A DNA stretch of 59,344 nucleotides. Origin: CAUTUX01 sp963532875. GTDB lineage: Bacteria > Bacillota > Clostridia > Christensenellales > CAG-917. The notes beneath the pieces were generated by a model. That model was not told the DNA's origin. It searched no databases and was given only the letters and a program-made list of their open reading frames with translations. Made by a program: the position numbers and the translations under genes. Numbering within the stretch: the first letter of the stretch is position 1; each line of letters opens with the position of its first letter. The stretch spans positions 1 through 59,344 of the forward strand of contig CAUSLO010000003.1 in NCBI GenBank assembly GCA_963532875.1, read 5' to 3'. Positions 42,771-51,980 of the stretch are shown one piece after another.

Positions 42771-44066
42771 ATGATAATTAAACGTGATTATTACCTAAAG
42801 AAAATTATAAAAAAAAGTTGGAACGGTCGTATTAAAATAATTACCGGCGTAAGAAGATGTGGCAAGTCGTTTTTATTATTCAATTTATACCGGGATTACT
42901 TATTATCCAAGGGGGCTAGGGAAGAACAAATCATTTCAATTGCCCTTGATGCGAGAGAGAATTTTAAGTATAGAGATCCGTTTAAACTTTATGATTACAT
43001 AAAAGAAAGGACTAAAAACAAGAATGAGACTTATTATGTTCTAATTGATGAAATACAACTATCTGAGGCTGTTAGAAATCCATACATTGATAGCAAAGAG
43101 AAAAGCATAACATTTTTAGACATTTTGTTAAGTCTAATGAAACAGCCAAATTTAGATATTTACGTAACAGGAAGTAATTCTAGGATGCTATCAACTGATG
43201 TCCTCACGCAGTTTAGAGATCGTGGTGATGAGATATACATAACCCCTTTATTATTTAGTGAAGTGTACGATTTATATGAAAATAAAAGTTTAGCCTTGAA
43301 GGATTATATGGCATATGGAGGAATGCCACACATTTATACTTTAGAAACTGATGAAGAGAAGAGTAACTATTTAAAAGGACTATTTAAGGAGACGTATATT
43401 AAAGATATTCTTGAAAGGAACAATATACATAATGAGTCGGTAATACTCGAGTTGCTGCTGAACTTTATATCTTCCATAATTGGATCTCTAACCAATCCTT
43501 CAAAACTTTCAAAAAGATTTTTATCTGAACAGCAACAAAAAGTTTCTCAAAGTACAATCGCAAGATATCTTAATTTTTTTGAGGAATCATTTATTATTTC
43601 TCATGCCAATAGATATGACGTAAAGGGATCAAGATATTTTTCAACAACATTAAAATATTATTTTGTTGATATAGGACTTAGGAATGCAATATTAAATTTT
43701 AGGCAAACAGAAGAATCTCATATCATGGAAAATATTATTTACAATGAGTTGTTTCGCAGAGGATATAATATAGACGTTGGGGTCATTGAATATGATGATA
43801 AAAAAGATGATAGGAGAAAAATAACGCAACTTGAAGTAGATTTTGTTATAAACCAAGGGCATAAACGGTATTATATCCAATCAGCATTGAACTTAAATAA
43901 TGAAAATAAAATCAAACAAGAAACCGCATCACTTAAACAAATTAAAGACTCATTTAAGAAGATTGTAATTGTAGGAGATTATCTTGTTCCAAGGCATGAC
44001 GATGATGGCATTCTATATATCAGTATTTATGATTTTTTATTAGATGAGAAAATAATTGATTTATAA
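42771..44066 (+). CDS. AAA_14/DUF4143 ATPase (second of three)
   Basis: 431 residues. Walker A GVRRCGKS (26-33), Walker B VLIDEIQL (D94, E95), sensor TGSNSRML; middle winged-helix-like region; C-terminal DUF4143 with EVDFVINQ followed by YYIQSAL, again without the lysine of an ExK motif. It resembles the first copy more than the third. The start is forced by an in-frame TAG six bases before the ATG, yet the strong Shine-Dalgarno AAAGGAGGTG lies 35 bases upstream. Function not established; flanked by palindromic repeat B. Confidence 0.85.
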   Translation: MIIKRDYYLKKIIKKSWNGRIKIITGVRRCGKSFLLFNLYRDYLLSKGAREEQIISIALDARENFKYRDPFKLYDYIKERTKNKNETYYVLIDEIQLSEAVRNPYIDSKEKSITFLDILLSLMKQPNLDIYVTGSNSRMLSTDVLTQFRDRGDEIYITPLLFSEVYDLYENKSLALKDYMAYGGMPHIYTLETDEEKSNYLKGLFKETYIKDILERNNIHNESVILELLLNFISSIIGSLTNPSKLSKRFLSEQQQKVSQSTIARYLNFFEESFIISHANRYDVKGSRYFSTTLKYYFVDIGLRNAILNFRQTEESHIMENIIYNELFRRGYNIDVGVIEYDDKKDDRRKITQLEVDFVINQGHKRYYIQSALNLNNENKIKQETASLKQIKDSFKKIVIVGDYLVPRHDDDGILYISIYDFLLDEKIIDL

Positions 44067-44172
44067 AACAGTTTGCTCATGTAAAAAATGTCATATATTA
44101 GGTTTTGAGCGTTGAGACTATTAGTCATTTATTTATTTTGTTCACAAATCCTAAATAGTCGTACAACACATT

Positions 44173-44236
44173 AAATCACACTTTTTATTCAGAAAGTGTG
44201 TAAAAAATCACATAATACGCAGAAAAAACGTGATTT
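44173..44236 (+). promoter_or_regulatory. AAATCAC boxes and hairpin upstream of third DUF4143 gene
   Basis: AAATCAC at 44173-44179 and 44205-44211 and its inverse GTGATTT at 44230-44236. Between the first two is a perfect 8-bp stem CACACTTT/AAAGTGTG (44177-44184, 44193-44200). They lie 30-90 bp upstream of the -10 box, so a regulator site or attenuator is possible. Confidence 0.4.
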
Positions 44237-44262
44237 ATTAAGGTTTATAAGGGTTTAAAGGG

Positions 44263-44268
44263 TATAAT
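44263..44268 (+). promoter_or_regulatory. -10 box of third DUF4143 gene
   Basis: Consensus TATAAT, with weak -35. The start near 44275 gives a leader with GGAGGT (44287-44292). Confidence 0.5.
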
Positions 44269-44299
44269 ATAGATAACCACGAGCACGGAGGTATATCAA

Positions 44300-45640
44300 T
44301 TGGAAAGGTTTATTTTAGAAGAACTGAATAAGTGGAAAGTGTCAAAATATAGGAAACCACTTATTCTGCGTGGAGCAAGACAAGTAGGAAAGACGTGGGC
44401 TATGCAAGAATTTGGCAAGAGTTTTGAGTCAGTTGCGTACTTCAGTTTTGACCGAAACGACGAGTATAAGCAGTTTTTTAAAACAACGAAAGACCCATTT
44501 CGTATTATGCAAAATCTTTCATTTTCAAGCGGACAAAAAATAGATAAGGGAACTCTAATTATTTTTGACGAAATACAAGAGTGTAATGACGCACTAAATT
44601 CTTTAAAATATTTTTGTGAGGAAGCAGGTGAATATTGTGTAGTATGTGCTGGTTCACTGCTTGGACTTGCCTTATCAAAAGGTTTTCCTGTCGGCAAAGT
44701 TAATTTCATTGATATGGGACCCATGACTTTCTCAGAATTTCTGATTGCTAACGGAGATAAGAATCTTTATGAATATATGACTAATATTGACAGAATAGAA
44801 AACATTTCTGATGCCTTTTACAATCCGCTTTGCGAAAAACTCAAGATGTACTTTATCACTGGGGGGATGCCAGAGCCTGTAAAATTCTGGACGCAGGAAA
44901 GGGATGTAAAGTTGGTAGATGAGGGGTTAAAGGATATTATAGACTCGTACGAAAACGATTTTGGCAAGCATCATGAAGATTTCAAGGAGGAAGAGGCTAG
45001 ATACGATATTCAAAAGATAACTCTTATATGGAAGTCAATTTTTGCACAGTTATCTAAAGACAAAAAGAAATTCACTTACTCAAAAGTTAAAGAAGGAGCG
45101 AGAGCGAGGGAGTATGAGAGTAATCTTCAATGGCTTGTAAATGCAGACATAGTTAAGAAAATCTTCAAAGTGTCAAAACCAGCCCTTCCGCTTGGGGCTT
45201 ATCAACAAGGGGAATTTTTTAAAATCTATCATATCGACGTTGGACTTCTGCGTAGTCAATCAAAGTTGAGTTATAAAGCATTCACAGAAGGTGATAGGCT
45301 GTTTAAAGAGTTTAAGGGTGCGTTGAGTGAAAATTTTGTATTGCAAAGTCTAATTCGGTTATATGACTCGGAACTGTATTACTGGGCTAATGACAGATAT
45401 GAAGTAGATTTTATAATACAATCCGAGAACGATATAATCCCGATAGAAGTAAAGTTGGGAAAGAGTGTTTCGTCTCCGAGTATTAGTGAGTATAAGAAAA
45501 TGTACGAAGGTGAAACTCCGCTCGTTGTAAGGTATTCATTAAAGAATCTTACCTTTGATGGCAATGTGCTAAATATCCCACTATTCTTGATAGATCAAAC
45601 GAAACGTTTGATAGCGTTGGCAAAGGAGGAACGAAAATAA
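44300..45640 (+). CDS. AAA_14/DUF4143 ATPase (third of three), intact VDF...EVK core
   Basis: 446 residues. Start is TTG, supported by GGAGGT eight bases upstream. Walker A GARQVGKT (25-32), Walker B LIIFDEIQE (D90, E91), sensor CAGSLLG. The C-terminal DUF4143 reads YEVDFIIQ ... IPIEVKLGK, a complete PD-(D/E)xK-like core unlike the other two copies, so it may be a real nuclease. Large subfamily difference from its neighbours suggests independent arrival rather than tandem duplication. Convergent with the antiporter gene; palindromic repeat C lies between them. Confidence 0.87.
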   Translation: MERFILEELNKWKVSKYRKPLILRGARQVGKTWAMQEFGKSFESVAYFSFDRNDEYKQFFKTTKDPFRIMQNLSFSSGQKIDKGTLIIFDEIQECNDALNSLKYFCEEAGEYCVVCAGSLLGLALSKGFPVGKVNFIDMGPMTFSEFLIANGDKNLYEYMTNIDRIENISDAFYNPLCEKLKMYFITGGMPEPVKFWTQERDVKLVDEGLKDIIDSYENDFGKHHEDFKEEEARYDIQKITLIWKSIFAQLSKDKKKFTYSKVKEGARAREYESNLQWLVNADIVKKIFKVSKPALPLGAYQQGEFFKIYHIDVGLLRSQSKLSYKAFTEGDRLFKEFKGALSENFVLQSLIRLYDSELYYWANDRYEVDFIIQSENDIIPIEVKLGKSVSSPSISEYKKMYEGETPLVVRYSLKNLTFDGNVLNIPLFLIDQTKRLIALAKEERK

Positions 45641-45693
45641 AGGGACAATTTTGCGAAGTTCTGATTAACATATAGTTTAAACGTAATTTAAAA

Positions 45694-45735
45694 ATTCGTT
45701 AGTTTTAGGTGGAATTCCAGATAAAATTAACGTTA
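45694..45735. repeat. 42-bp palindromic repeat, copy C
   Basis: Left arm identical to copy B, centre GGAATTCC at 45714/45715, right arm with several substitutions. Lies in the convergent gap between the third DUF4143 gene and the antiporter gene. Confidence 0.75.
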
Positions 45736-45783
45736 CAACCTTAATAATTAGGGAAAGGCTAGCCCCCTTTGGATAGAATTTAA

Positions 45784-47070
45784 TTAATCGCTTATATGTT
45801 CGCCTTTGAATTGAGCATTTAAATCATCAATTGCTGCGTCAACTCCAATAGATTTTGTTTTAGCATTTGAGTATGAAACCTTAAGAAGAATAGGTGTTAA
45901 AAGAGTAGTCAATATAATTAAAATCAATGCGTAAGGGACAATAGATTTGCTGATAATTCCCGCATTAGTTCCCTTATCAATACAAACGAGTAATACTTCA
46001 GCACGAACCATCATTCCAAGTCCGACACGAAGACTGTCCTTAAAACTAAATCTACAAGCAAGTGCTCCTAAACCGCAACCGAGTAATTTACCCAATATTC
46101 CAGCGATTATAAACATCACTCCGAATAGAACAAAACTAGGATCGAAGTTTTGGAAGTCTGCGTTAATACCAATCATTGCAAAGAATACTGGAGTGAATAT
46201 TAAGTACTTTGCAGATTCAATTTTTTCATCTATATATTCCGATTCCTTTATACCAGCGAGGATTAATCCAGCAACATATGCACCAGTGATATCTGCAACT
46301 CCAAAAAGTTTTTCAGCAGCATATGAGTATAAGAAGCAGATTGCAAAACCTAAAATTGGAAGCCTTCTTCTATGTGGATATCTTCTTGCAAATGAGTTCA
46401 TAGCGGTACGGATAACAATCCCGAGTATTGCAGATACGACAAAGAATAAAATAATAAATCCAATCATTTTAGGAATGTTACCAGATGATGTTGTGCCTGG
46501 ATTTTTTAGACCGATTAAGAATGACAAAAGGATAATGCCGACAATGTCGTCCAATATAGCAGCGGCAATAATTGCATTTCCAACTTTAGAGTTTAACTTG
46601 TTTAATTCCTTTAAAGCGGCAACAGTAATGCTAACAGATGTCGCAGAAAGTACAGCACCATAGAAAACATAGGTGATTGCTTTTTCTGAATTTAATGCAG
46701 TAAATTTTCCAAGTGCTCCCCATGCGACGAGGAATCCAAAGAATAATGGGAATGCTACACCGAGAATGGTTATCAAAAAAGCAGGGAAACCAATCTTCTT
46801 AAATTGTTTTAAATCAGTTTCTATACCAGCAGAAAACATGATAAGGATTACGCCAATCTTTGCGATAACTTCTAAAGGTTGCATTAATTCAGAATGGAAT
46901 AGAGTAGGACCAAGCTTGCTTGAAAGTCTTGCTAGTCCAAGAAGAAGTCCAGTTAAAATCATGCCAAATATTTGAGGTAGACCAAGTTTTTTACCCAACA
47001 GAGAAAGTAATTTTGAGAAAAGAACAATAACTCCTAAAGGCAATAAAATTTCAAATGCTTCAAATTTCAT
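45784..47070 (-). CDS. CPA2-family cation:proton antiporter
   Basis: 428 residues, about 12-13 TM segments. CPA2 (KefB/NapA-like) hallmarks: GLPQIFGMILTGLLLG in TM2, GVILIMFSAGIETDL, and the ATSVSITVAALKE ... AAAILDDIVGIILLSF pair whose DD carries the ion and proton. There is no C-terminal TrkA-N/RCK domain, so it is not gated that way. Likely Na+/H+ or K+/H+ exchange at the inner membrane; ion unknown. The ATG at 47070 has GGAG six bases upstream; the in-frame TTG at 47082 precedes that site. Follows the tRNA unit on the same strand. Confidence 0.9.
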   Translation of the reverse strand: MKFEAFEILLPLGVIVLFSKLLSLLGKKLGLPQIFGMILTGLLLGLARLSSKLGPTLFHSELMQPLEVIAKIGVILIMFSAGIETDLKQFKKIGFPAFLITILGVAFPLFFGFLVAWGALGKFTALNSEKAITYVFYGAVLSATSVSITVAALKELNKLNSKVGNAIIAAAILDDIVGIILLSFLIGLKNPGTTSSGNIPKMIGFIILFFVVSAILGIVIRTAMNSFARRYPHRRRLPILGFAICFLYSYAAEKLFGVADITGAYVAGLILAGIKESEYIDEKIESAKYLIFTPVFFAMIGINADFQNFDPSFVLFGVMFIIAGILGKLLGCGLGALACRFSFKDSLRVGLGMMVRAEVLLVCIDKGTNAGIISKSIVPYALILIILTTLLTPILLKVSYSNAKTKSIGVDAAIDDLNAQFKGEHISD

Positions 47071-47149
47071 TTCGTACTCCAAAATGTCATAAATTTCTGC
47101 AACAACAGTTTACTCTTGAGGTAATTAAAAGTCTATAAAATGGGCTTTA

Positions 47150-47178
47150 AAATAAAAAAACCCAACCGAAATTGAGTT
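47150..47178 (-). terminator. Terminator of tRNA-Gln/tRNA-Lys unit
   Basis: On the minus strand, stem AACTCAA/TTGGGTT (one T-G pair) followed by TTTTTTTATTTT. Starts about 7 bp after the tRNA-Lys CCA. Confidence 0.75.
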
Positions 47179-47184
47179 TATCTC

Positions 47185-47260
47185 TGGTGACCCACCGGAG
47201 GCTCGAACTCCGGACAACCGCATTAAAAGTGCGATGCTCTACCTACTGAGCTAGTGAGTC
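47185..47260 (-). tRNA. tRNA-Lys (anticodon TTT)
   Basis: 76 nt with encoded CCA. Anticodon loop CTTTTAA with TTT; D arm AGCTCAGTAGGTAGAGC; T loop TTCGAGC. Second in a tRNA-Gln - tRNA-Lys transcription unit, 5 bp after tRNA-Gln. Confidence 0.96.
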
Positions 47261-47265
47261 ATGAT

Positions 47266-47340
47266 TGGCAGGGGTAGCAGGATTTGAACCTACGAATGTC
47301 AGAATCAAAATCTGATGCCTTACCGCTTGGCGATACCCCT
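47266..47340 (-). tRNA. tRNA-Gln (anticodon TTG)
   Basis: 75 nt with encoded CCA. Acceptor AGGGGTA pairs with TACCCCT; anticodon loop TTTTGAT with TTG; T loop TTCAAAT. First of the two-tRNA unit. Confidence 0.96.
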
Positions 47341-47380
47341 AGGTGTCAAACCGTTCTGCAACAAAAATATGACTTGTTTA

Positions 47381-47409
47381 ATTATAGTAGTTGAAATTAA
47401 AAATAACAA
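47381..47409 (-). promoter_or_regulatory. Promoter of the tRNA-Gln/tRNA-Lys unit
   Basis: On the minus strand, -35 TTGTTA (47404-47409), 17-bp spacer, consensus -10 TATAAT (47381-47386), 40 bp before the tRNA-Gln 5' end. Confidence 0.65.
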
Positions 47410-47511
47410 GCAAAAAACTTAAGTAGAGGTGTCTATTTTAAGATGGAAGGTATCAATATTAGTAATTTAATATATTAATAAATTAACAAATAATTATTTG
47501 GAGCGTGAATT

Positions 47512-49671
47512 TTGGCTATTGATTGTCAATATCAAAGACAAATGTTGAATTCTCTTGACCTACAAAATCAGGTTAAATATAATAAACTTATCGTGAGTGT
47601 TAAAGATAAATTTTTATTAGAACTTAAGGATATTGGGAAGATATATGACACCAACAATATATATACGATTGGCGTCAGACATATTAATTTAAGGCTAAAT
47701 TTAAATGAGTTCGTAACTATTGAAGGCGAATCGGGCTCGGGTAAATCAACGCTCCTAAACGTTATTGCATCTAACGACACCTATGAAGAAGGTGAAATGT
47801 ACTTCAAAGGGGTTGAGACTTCCCACTACTCAGAACAAGATTGGGATAAATATAGAGAAAATAACATATCGTTTATATTCCAAGACTTTAATATACTTGA
47901 AAATTTAACAGCACTTGAAAATGTAGAACTAGCACTTTTTTATATGAGGGATGTAGTAGAAAGAAAAGAAAAGGCTAAAGAATTAATTAAACGTGTTGGA
48001 CTTGAACAACAAATGAATCAGAGAGCGAGTCAGTTATCTGGAGGAGAAAAACAGAGAACAGTTATTGCAAGAGCACTCGCAAAAAATTCGCCAATTATTT
48101 TGGCTGATGAACCAACAGGAAATTTGGATAGTAAATCTGCTGAGGGGATTGCAGAATTACTTAAAGAAATATCTGCAGATAAATTAGTAATAGTTGTTAC
48201 GCACAACGCTGAATACTTTGAAAAGTATGCGACAAGAAAAATCAGAATTCATGATGGGACAATTGTCTCAGATGAGAATGTTTCAAAAGAAGCAATAAAA
48301 TCTACTGAGTGGGGAGAGGATACTAATAGAACTTATAACGTGAAGAAAAATGTATTCTGGTTGGGATCTCTTAATTATAAAAGCAGACCAAAGTTCACAA
48401 TCCTTATGTCGGCAATCCTGTTAACATTTTCAATAGCACTGTTTGCGATAATAAGCATCTTTGCTGATCAAATAAGGAAACCTTTAACTCAACCGATTAC
48501 AGGCAATCCAATAAATGGGAAAACCATTATTAAGAATGTAGAAGGGAAAGAAATAGGAGAACATGAACTTGATAAAATTGTAAGAGAGACAAAGGCAAAT
48601 TTTGTATTCAAAAACAATGAATACTCTGAGATAAGTGCAAAACTTGACACATCAGACGGCAGACAAAATACTATTACCTTTCTATACGATCCATATAGAT
48701 ATGATTTAAAAGGTAATGAATGTGTGTTATATGTGTCGCATTCATTGGCACATAACGTTAATTATATAAAAGCAATATTAAAGGCATTAAAAATTGACGT
48801 TTCTAAAATCAAAATAAAAAAGACATTAAAGCAAAACACAATAAGCGTATATTGTTCTAGAGAAACAATGTATAGGTACGGAGAAGTTTTAAAAAGTTTA
48901 AATAGCGAAGTTGAGATTGGGAACAGAAAGGCAAATATCTTTAGATATAAACCAGTAAAAGATTTAGAGAAAGGACATATTAGATTGGTAAATCTTAAAT
49001 ACTGGATAGGGGAAACAAATAAGATATTTTTAAACAAGTTCGGATCTAAGGCATATGTAATTGATGATAAAGACAAAAAAGATTCTTCTGAATTAGGAAC
49101 AGTTATAGAAATGAATGAAGAAGAATATAACGAAGTATTTATGGGGACATTGCCAGAGAGTAGCGAGATTGCACTATACTATAAAAATAATGCGATTGCT
49201 AAAAAGAGATTGACTAAGTTGAATAGTGATTATATGTATCTATTTTCAAACGATAAGATATACTTGCCAGATGCAGCGGATTCATTCATCTATGACTTGT
49301 TAGCGTACATTGGTTTAATCGTTGCGGGAATATTGATTGGAATATTAGTGAGCATCATATTCTCAAAGAACGTAGGTGTACTGAGCAACGATTTTGCAAT
49401 ATACAGAACATTGGGAATTTCAAGACAGCATGCAAAAATGTCTCTATATATCCAAATGTTATTTATATTCTTGCCAAACATAATTCTGTTGCCTTTCTTA
49501 TCGTTGATTGCGACGATAATTCCTAATAGCATAGTAAAATTTATATCGCCAGTGAACTATCTAGTTATCGAACTTATGATGTTCAGTATAGTAGAGGTTG
49601 TAGCATTAAGATTTAATAGAAAAATATTCAAGACTTCAATTAGGAAGTCCTTAAGTAGAGGTTCAAAATGA
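47512..49671 (+). CDS. MacB-like ABC transporter half, ATPase-permease (719 aa)
   Basis: An ABC ATPase (about 34-260) with Walker A GESGSGKST (72-80), signature LSGGEKQR (near 175) and Walker B ILADEPTGNLDS (near 197), then TM1 (about 295-318), a roughly 260-residue ectodomain, and an FtsX-type end with TM segments about 585-610, 643-668 and 680-700. The motif FAIYRTLGISRQHAKMSLYIQM is the usual FtsX coupling region. The start is uncertain: TTG at 47512 has GGAG eight bases upstream but adds 30 residues before the ATPase fold; ATG at 47542 is the alternative. Shares ATGA with the next ABC gene, so the two likely form a heterodimer. Confidence 0.85.
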   Translation: MAIDCQYQRQMLNSLDLQNQVKYNKLIVSVKDKFLLELKDIGKIYDTNNIYTIGVRHINLRLNLNEFVTIEGESGSGKSTLLNVIASNDTYEEGEMYFKGVETSHYSEQDWDKYRENNISFIFQDFNILENLTALENVELALFYMRDVVERKEKAKELIKRVGLEQQMNQRASQLSGGEKQRTVIARALAKNSPIILADEPTGNLDSKSAEGIAELLKEISADKLVIVVTHNAEYFEKYATRKIRIHDGTIVSDENVSKEAIKSTEWGEDTNRTYNVKKNVFWLGSLNYKSRPKFTILMSAILLTFSIALFAIISIFADQIRKPLTQPITGNPINGKTIIKNVEGKEIGEHELDKIVRETKANFVFKNNEYSEISAKLDTSDGRQNTITFLYDPYRYDLKGNECVLYVSHSLAHNVNYIKAILKALKIDVSKIKIKKTLKQNTISVYCSRETMYRYGEVLKSLNSEVEIGNRKANIFRYKPVKDLEKGHIRLVNLKYWIGETNKIFLNKFGSKAYVIDDKDKKDSSELGTVIEMNEEEYNEVFMGTLPESSEIALYYKNNAIAKKRLTKLNSDYMYLFSNDKIYLPDAADSFIYDLLAYIGLIVAGILIGILVSIIFSKNVGVLSNDFAIYRTLGISRQHAKMSLYIQMLFIFLPNIILLPFLSLIATIIPNSIVKFISPVNYLVIELMMFSIVEVVALRFNRKIFKTSIRKSLSRGSK

Positions 49672-51944
49672 TTGAGTTGAAGAATATTAATAAAGAATTT
49701 GCAGATGGCAAGAGACGAAATAGGGTTCTAAAAGATATATCTATCACATTCCCAGAGAAGGGATTGTATGCAATATATGGGAAGTCAGGTTCTGGGAAAA
49801 CAACGCTATTAAACATTTTGGGTGGATTAGACAAGCCGAATAGTGGCAAAATTACATTCGATGGTCAAGAATATGGTTATATATCAGACAATGTACGAAA
49901 TAAGAATATTGGGTTTATATTTCAAAACTATTATCTAGAAAGAGATGCGACAATAGAGCAAGTTCTTGCTAACCAGATGATGATAGCAGGGATAGATGAT
50001 GAAGATGAAATAAAGAGAAGAAGTGAGATCGTTTTAGACCTAGTTAATCTTGCCAGATTTAAACATAAAACAACTAATTCACTGTCGGGTGGTCAGAAGC
50101 AAAGAGTAGCAATTGCAAGAGCCCTGATTAAAGGAGCAAATGTTATATTGGCTGATGAACCAACAGGAAACTTGGATGCGGAGAATACATTCCTCATAAT
50201 GGATATTTTAAAAGAAATATCAAAAACGAAGTTGGTTATCTTAGTTACTCATGAACAAAATTTAATTGAACAATACAGCGATGCTCATATTGAGTTAGTT
50301 GATGGAGAAATTAAATTTAAAAGTAGCCCAAAAACTGATTACGTTACAGGTTATGAAAACAACAGTATAATTTTTGAACAGTCAACGGCAGTGCATACTG
50401 GAAGACTATTTAGAGTAAATAAAAAAAATAAGAAAGCAACACAGTACGATACGGCAACTAAGTTTAACAGTGCTGGTAATATTTTTAAACAGATATTCAT
50501 AATTTCGTTAGCAATAGTTTTGGCATTTTTCTCAATGAAGATTTTTGATTATTCAAGAGTAAAGGTTGAGAGAAAAAACATTACTAGCATGCAGAGATTG
50601 TTAAAGTTGAGCGACTATTCAGAAATTATAAAACTAGAGAGGGATAGTTATAGTAGAGTTGACTATTTCACGTTAAACAGTATAAATGGAAAATTTACAG
50701 TTAGAGACCTTGCAAGACTAGGTGTAGTAAATGAAAAGTATGTTAAAAAATCAAGCGATCTATTAGCGGAAAAAGATTTGAAAACTGGTAAGATGCCAGG
50801 ACACAATGAGGTTCTATTGAGTGAAGGAATGGCAAAATCAATAAGAAAACAACTAAAACTCAAAACCATTAAGAGCGATTCCTTTATAAAAGCATTAGAG
50901 TTTGATGCGAAGTATAAAGTAGTTGGGTTAGTAAAGGGCAATGACAAAAGTGTATATTTCTGCCAGCAAGATTATGTAAATACGATTGGATTATATGACA
51001 ACCTTGAGATTGAAGATAGAGGCGTTATTCGTACCAACCCAGAAAATCCAACAGAGTTGCAAGAAATTAGATCTAAAGTATATTTCGGAGAAGAAACTCA
51101 ATTTTCAAAGATGACTACAGCCATTCGAGAAAGCGACTCTGAAACATTAGCCGACGATGAAGTAATTATGGAAATTAATAGATCTGCTATGTACAAGATT
51201 AGAAATGTAGTACCTATGGAAACGGCGAACGCAGATTTACTTGGTGGCGAGGGAAAGATTCAAATCAAGGATTCGAGAGTCTTTGTTAAACAAATTAGAT
51301 TACAGCCAACTGGAAGTGGCGAAAGCGATATTGTTTTTAGAGTTAATAAAAGAACGATGTCTAACTTGTTATCACAAATTGCTCCTAACTTGGAAAAGTT
51401 GAAGGATAGCAATGCAATAGATAATGCATATTTTTTGATATCTGCCGAGAACAAAGAACAGATGAGGAAATTATCGGTAGCACTTGATAAAGCAAGATTA
51501 CAAGAGCCAAACATAAGCGAATATTATAAGAAGCAAGAACAGTTACAAAGAGATGGAATGCAGACGGTCTTATTGATAGTATTTGGGGCTATGGTATTAC
51601 AGTTCCTCATATATTACTTTATTGAAAAATCAGAGAGTATTAAGAATAGACAAGAATATGGAATCCTTAGAGCGGTTGGCGTAAGTAGGGGCAATCTACT
51701 ATTTAAGGAGTTCATAAATACCTCAAAAGGGAACTTTATCACGTTGAGTATATGCTACTTTCTAGCAGTTCTTATGATTATAGTTAGATATGCAATACTT
51801 GGAGTGACTGTTGGACAATTTATATTAATCAGTATAGGGATGTGTTTGGGAGTAATGGTACTGCTCACTGGACTATCATTGTTGCCATATCTATTCGTCA
51901 TTCATAGTACCCCAGCGAGAATTTTGGCGAGGTATGACATATAA
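49668..51944 (+). CDS. MacB-like ABC transporter half, ATPase-permease (758 aa)
   Basis: An ABC ATPase at the N-terminus: Walker A GKSGSGKTT (38-46), signature LSGGQKQR (near 140), Walker B VILADEPTGNLDA (near 161), switch VTHE. TM1 about 270-290, a long ectodomain, then an FtsX module (TM about 625-647, 685-705, 715-745) with EYGILRAVGVSRGNLLFKEF. Both this and the previous protein have complete nucleotide-binding sites. Directly followed (36 bp) by a 1276-residue lipoprotein, the likely substrate or extracellular partner. Confidence 0.88.
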   Translation: MIELKNINKEFADGKRRNRVLKDISITFPEKGLYAIYGKSGSGKTTLLNILGGLDKPNSGKITFDGQEYGYISDNVRNKNIGFIFQNYYLERDATIEQVLANQMMIAGIDDEDEIKRRSEIVLDLVNLARFKHKTTNSLSGGQKQRVAIARALIKGANVILADEPTGNLDAENTFLIMDILKEISKTKLVILVTHEQNLIEQYSDAHIELVDGEIKFKSSPKTDYVTGYENNSIIFEQSTAVHTGRLFRVNKKNKKATQYDTATKFNSAGNIFKQIFIISLAIVLAFFSMKIFDYSRVKVERKNITSMQRLLKLSDYSEIIKLERDSYSRVDYFTLNSINGKFTVRDLARLGVVNEKYVKKSSDLLAEKDLKTGKMPGHNEVLLSEGMAKSIRKQLKLKTIKSDSFIKALEFDAKYKVVGLVKGNDKSVYFCQQDYVNTIGLYDNLEIEDRGVIRTNPENPTELQEIRSKVYFGEETQFSKMTTAIRESDSETLADDEVIMEINRSAMYKIRNVVPMETANADLLGGEGKIQIKDSRVFVKQIRLQPTGSGESDIVFRVNKRTMSNLLSQIAPNLEKLKDSNAIDNAYFLISAENKEQMRKLSVALDKARLQEPNISEYYKKQEQLQRDGMQTVLLIVFGAMVLQFLIYYFIEKSESIKNRQEYGILRAVGVSRGNLLFKEFINTSKGNFITLSICYFLAVLMIIVRYAILGVTVGQFILISIGMCLGVMVLLTGLSLLPYLFVIHSTPARILARYDI

Positions 51945-51980
51945 ATTGGTTGGAGTTTAAATGCGGAGTAAGGAGGAACT

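Noticed and set aside
42736..42774. 12-codon GTG leader peptide before the second DUF4143 gene
   Set aside because: The GTG is only one base from the GGAGG site, too close for normal initiation. Kept only as an observation, not as a gene.
45947..46663. 238-codon frame opposite the antiporter gene
   Set aside because: Mirror image of TM-rich codons; the minus-strand frame has clear CPA2 motifs.
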